Below, one piece after another: positions 60,854 through 64,000 of a DNA stretch of 64,000 nucleotides; the stretch's first letter is position 1, and the number at the start of each line of letters is the position of its first letter. The notes under the pieces are model-generated. The model ran no database searches. It had not been told where the DNA came from and saw only the letters and a list, made by a program, of their open reading frames with translations. The stretch covers positions 248,001 through 312,000 of the forward strand of contig JAIXMR010000010.1 of NCBI GenBank assembly GCA_025677835.1, in the 5' to 3' direction. Source of the stretch: Sporodiniella umbellata. Lineage: Eukaryota > Mucoromycota > Mucoromycetes > Mucorales > Rhizopodaceae. The position numbers and the translations under genes are program-made.

Positions 60854-62059
60854 TGTAAAAATAGCGAGAAAGAAAAGTTAAATTCCATTCAAAACTTTTT
60901 TATCCTGCAAGTGCTTTTCTGAGTTTCAAAATAATTATACACGTTCTATTTTGGGACATTCGAAGAAACTCAATACACTTTCAAAGTAAAAATGACATAG
61001 AAATAATGGTGTTTCAAGACATTGGTCAATTAAAGTCTTTAAACTTTATTGGTTCTTCACTCTCTACCATAAAAAATGCTGCTTTATGTTTATATGGAAA
61101 TCTGCTCTATTAATGAATACACAATTACTTTCAGAATCCATATCAGCATCCTCCTAGAGCTTGAACCGATTGCATCTCTGCTCGACCTTATCAGTACCAT
61201 TTGCTTCTTCAGGTTGAAAATGCACATATATATGTCTATAAGTCTTGTTTGGTCCAAATCCTGAGTAGCATATTATTTTTTCCTTTTAAACACATCAAGC
61301 TTTCGTATGTAAATATATTAATAAAGCAATAGCTCGAAAATTCTAAAAGGATCAATTTAGGTTCGAAAGAGCAAGATGGATTGGACAATCCTTTCATTCG
61401 ATTACAAGGATGCCATTATAAATGGTAATGACTCTCTTACCTCTTTCACTTGATCCCACGAAAAAAAGCAGTTATCACGTTCAAGTTTCAATGTTGGCTT
61501 TTTTCCCTTCATAAATAAAGTATAACTACTGTCCTTCCAATTGAAATACCAGCAGAAACAGCCTGTATCATTGAGTATTAGCTAGAGCATACGTTGGTCG
61601 TCAGTTCAGCCGTTTTATAAAGCATTTTGGCAGTTTTAAATAGTGTACACATTTTTTTGCAGCCAAAAAAAAAAAAAAAGCTTTACATAGGTTGAAACCA
61701 AAAATGTCGCACTTGAGATTGTTTATGCGTCAAACAAACTGTTTTTGATCTTCTAGCCTCCCAAAAGCAAAAAGCAAGACACATAAAAACTACTAATATC
61801 GTAAAGATAATTCTAGGCTTATTGTCATACAGATAAATGAAGAGTATCTTTTAAAAGAAAGCCAAGTACAATAGACGATTTGATCAAGCAAAGCGTGTGA
61901 TGACATGACACAATTCAACTACCGATAAACTTGAAACTCTCGAAACATTTCCCTCTGACCCCCTTTTTCCGTTTTCTATAGATACCTTTTCTTCGCCGTT
62001 TTTTTTTTCTTAACTCTTTTTTTTTTCTTTATATATACATATAATTATATATAAATAAA
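60854..62059. other. Divergent intergenic region
   Basis: Separates the thioesterase (minus) from the V-ATPase B gene (plus). The stretch before the V-ATPase ATG (about 61970-62055) is rich in T and C runs and then in TATA-like A/T repeats. The frame 61076-61264 has no known domain. Confidence 0.5.

Positions 62060-64000
<1,941 letters not shown>

Overview
This is nuclear DNA of a filamentous fungus, most likely a member of the Mucorales (Mucoromycota). It is strongly A+T-rich by eye, with many A or T runs of 15-33 bases. Genes carry many short introns (about 40-92 nt) of the GTAAGT...CTAAC...TAG type. The secreted aspartic protease at the left end closely resembles rhizopuspepsin. I could not fix the genus. 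No rRNA, tRNA, CRISPR array or complete transposon was recognised.

Layout. 0.3-2.5 kb: an unrecognised 222-aa gene and the protease. 2.6-16.9 kb: a gene-poor stretch with only two convincing genes, an MpaB-type oxygenase and the small DPM3 subunit of dolichol-phosphate-mannose synthase, plus coding-like remnants. 16.9-37.6 kb: a gene-dense block with a peroxisomal ABCD half-transporter, an FHA-domain checkpoint kinase (Cds1/Chk2 type), a protein matching the N-terminal half of FANCA, a long-chain acyl-CoA synthetase, a Sec2/Rabin-type Rab exchange factor, a coiled-coil protein, a protein with a structured C-terminal domain, and a probable DH-PH Rho exchange factor. 37.6-52.3 kb: gene-poor again, with one MATA-type HMG-box gene, a homeobox pseudogene and a MITE-like inverted repeat. 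52.3-64 kb: an alpha-arrestin, a small orphan ORF, a transposase-derived DNA-binding protein, a 2-Cys peroxiredoxin, a THEM6-like thioesterase, and the V-ATPase B subunit running off the right end.

Most genes were assembled by hand from splice signals. Every exon chain given below keeps an open frame, and exon coordinates are in each entry. Two themes stand out. The kinase and the FANCA-like gene lie side by side on the same strand, and both belong to DNA-damage response families. The ABCD transporter and the acyl-CoA synthetase both belong to fatty-acid activation and peroxisomal import. Unusual gene structures include an 8-nt internal exon (thioesterase), a 4-nt first coding exon (peroxiredoxin), a pair of introns that together keep the frame open (kinase), and a frame-neutral intron inside the HMG box.
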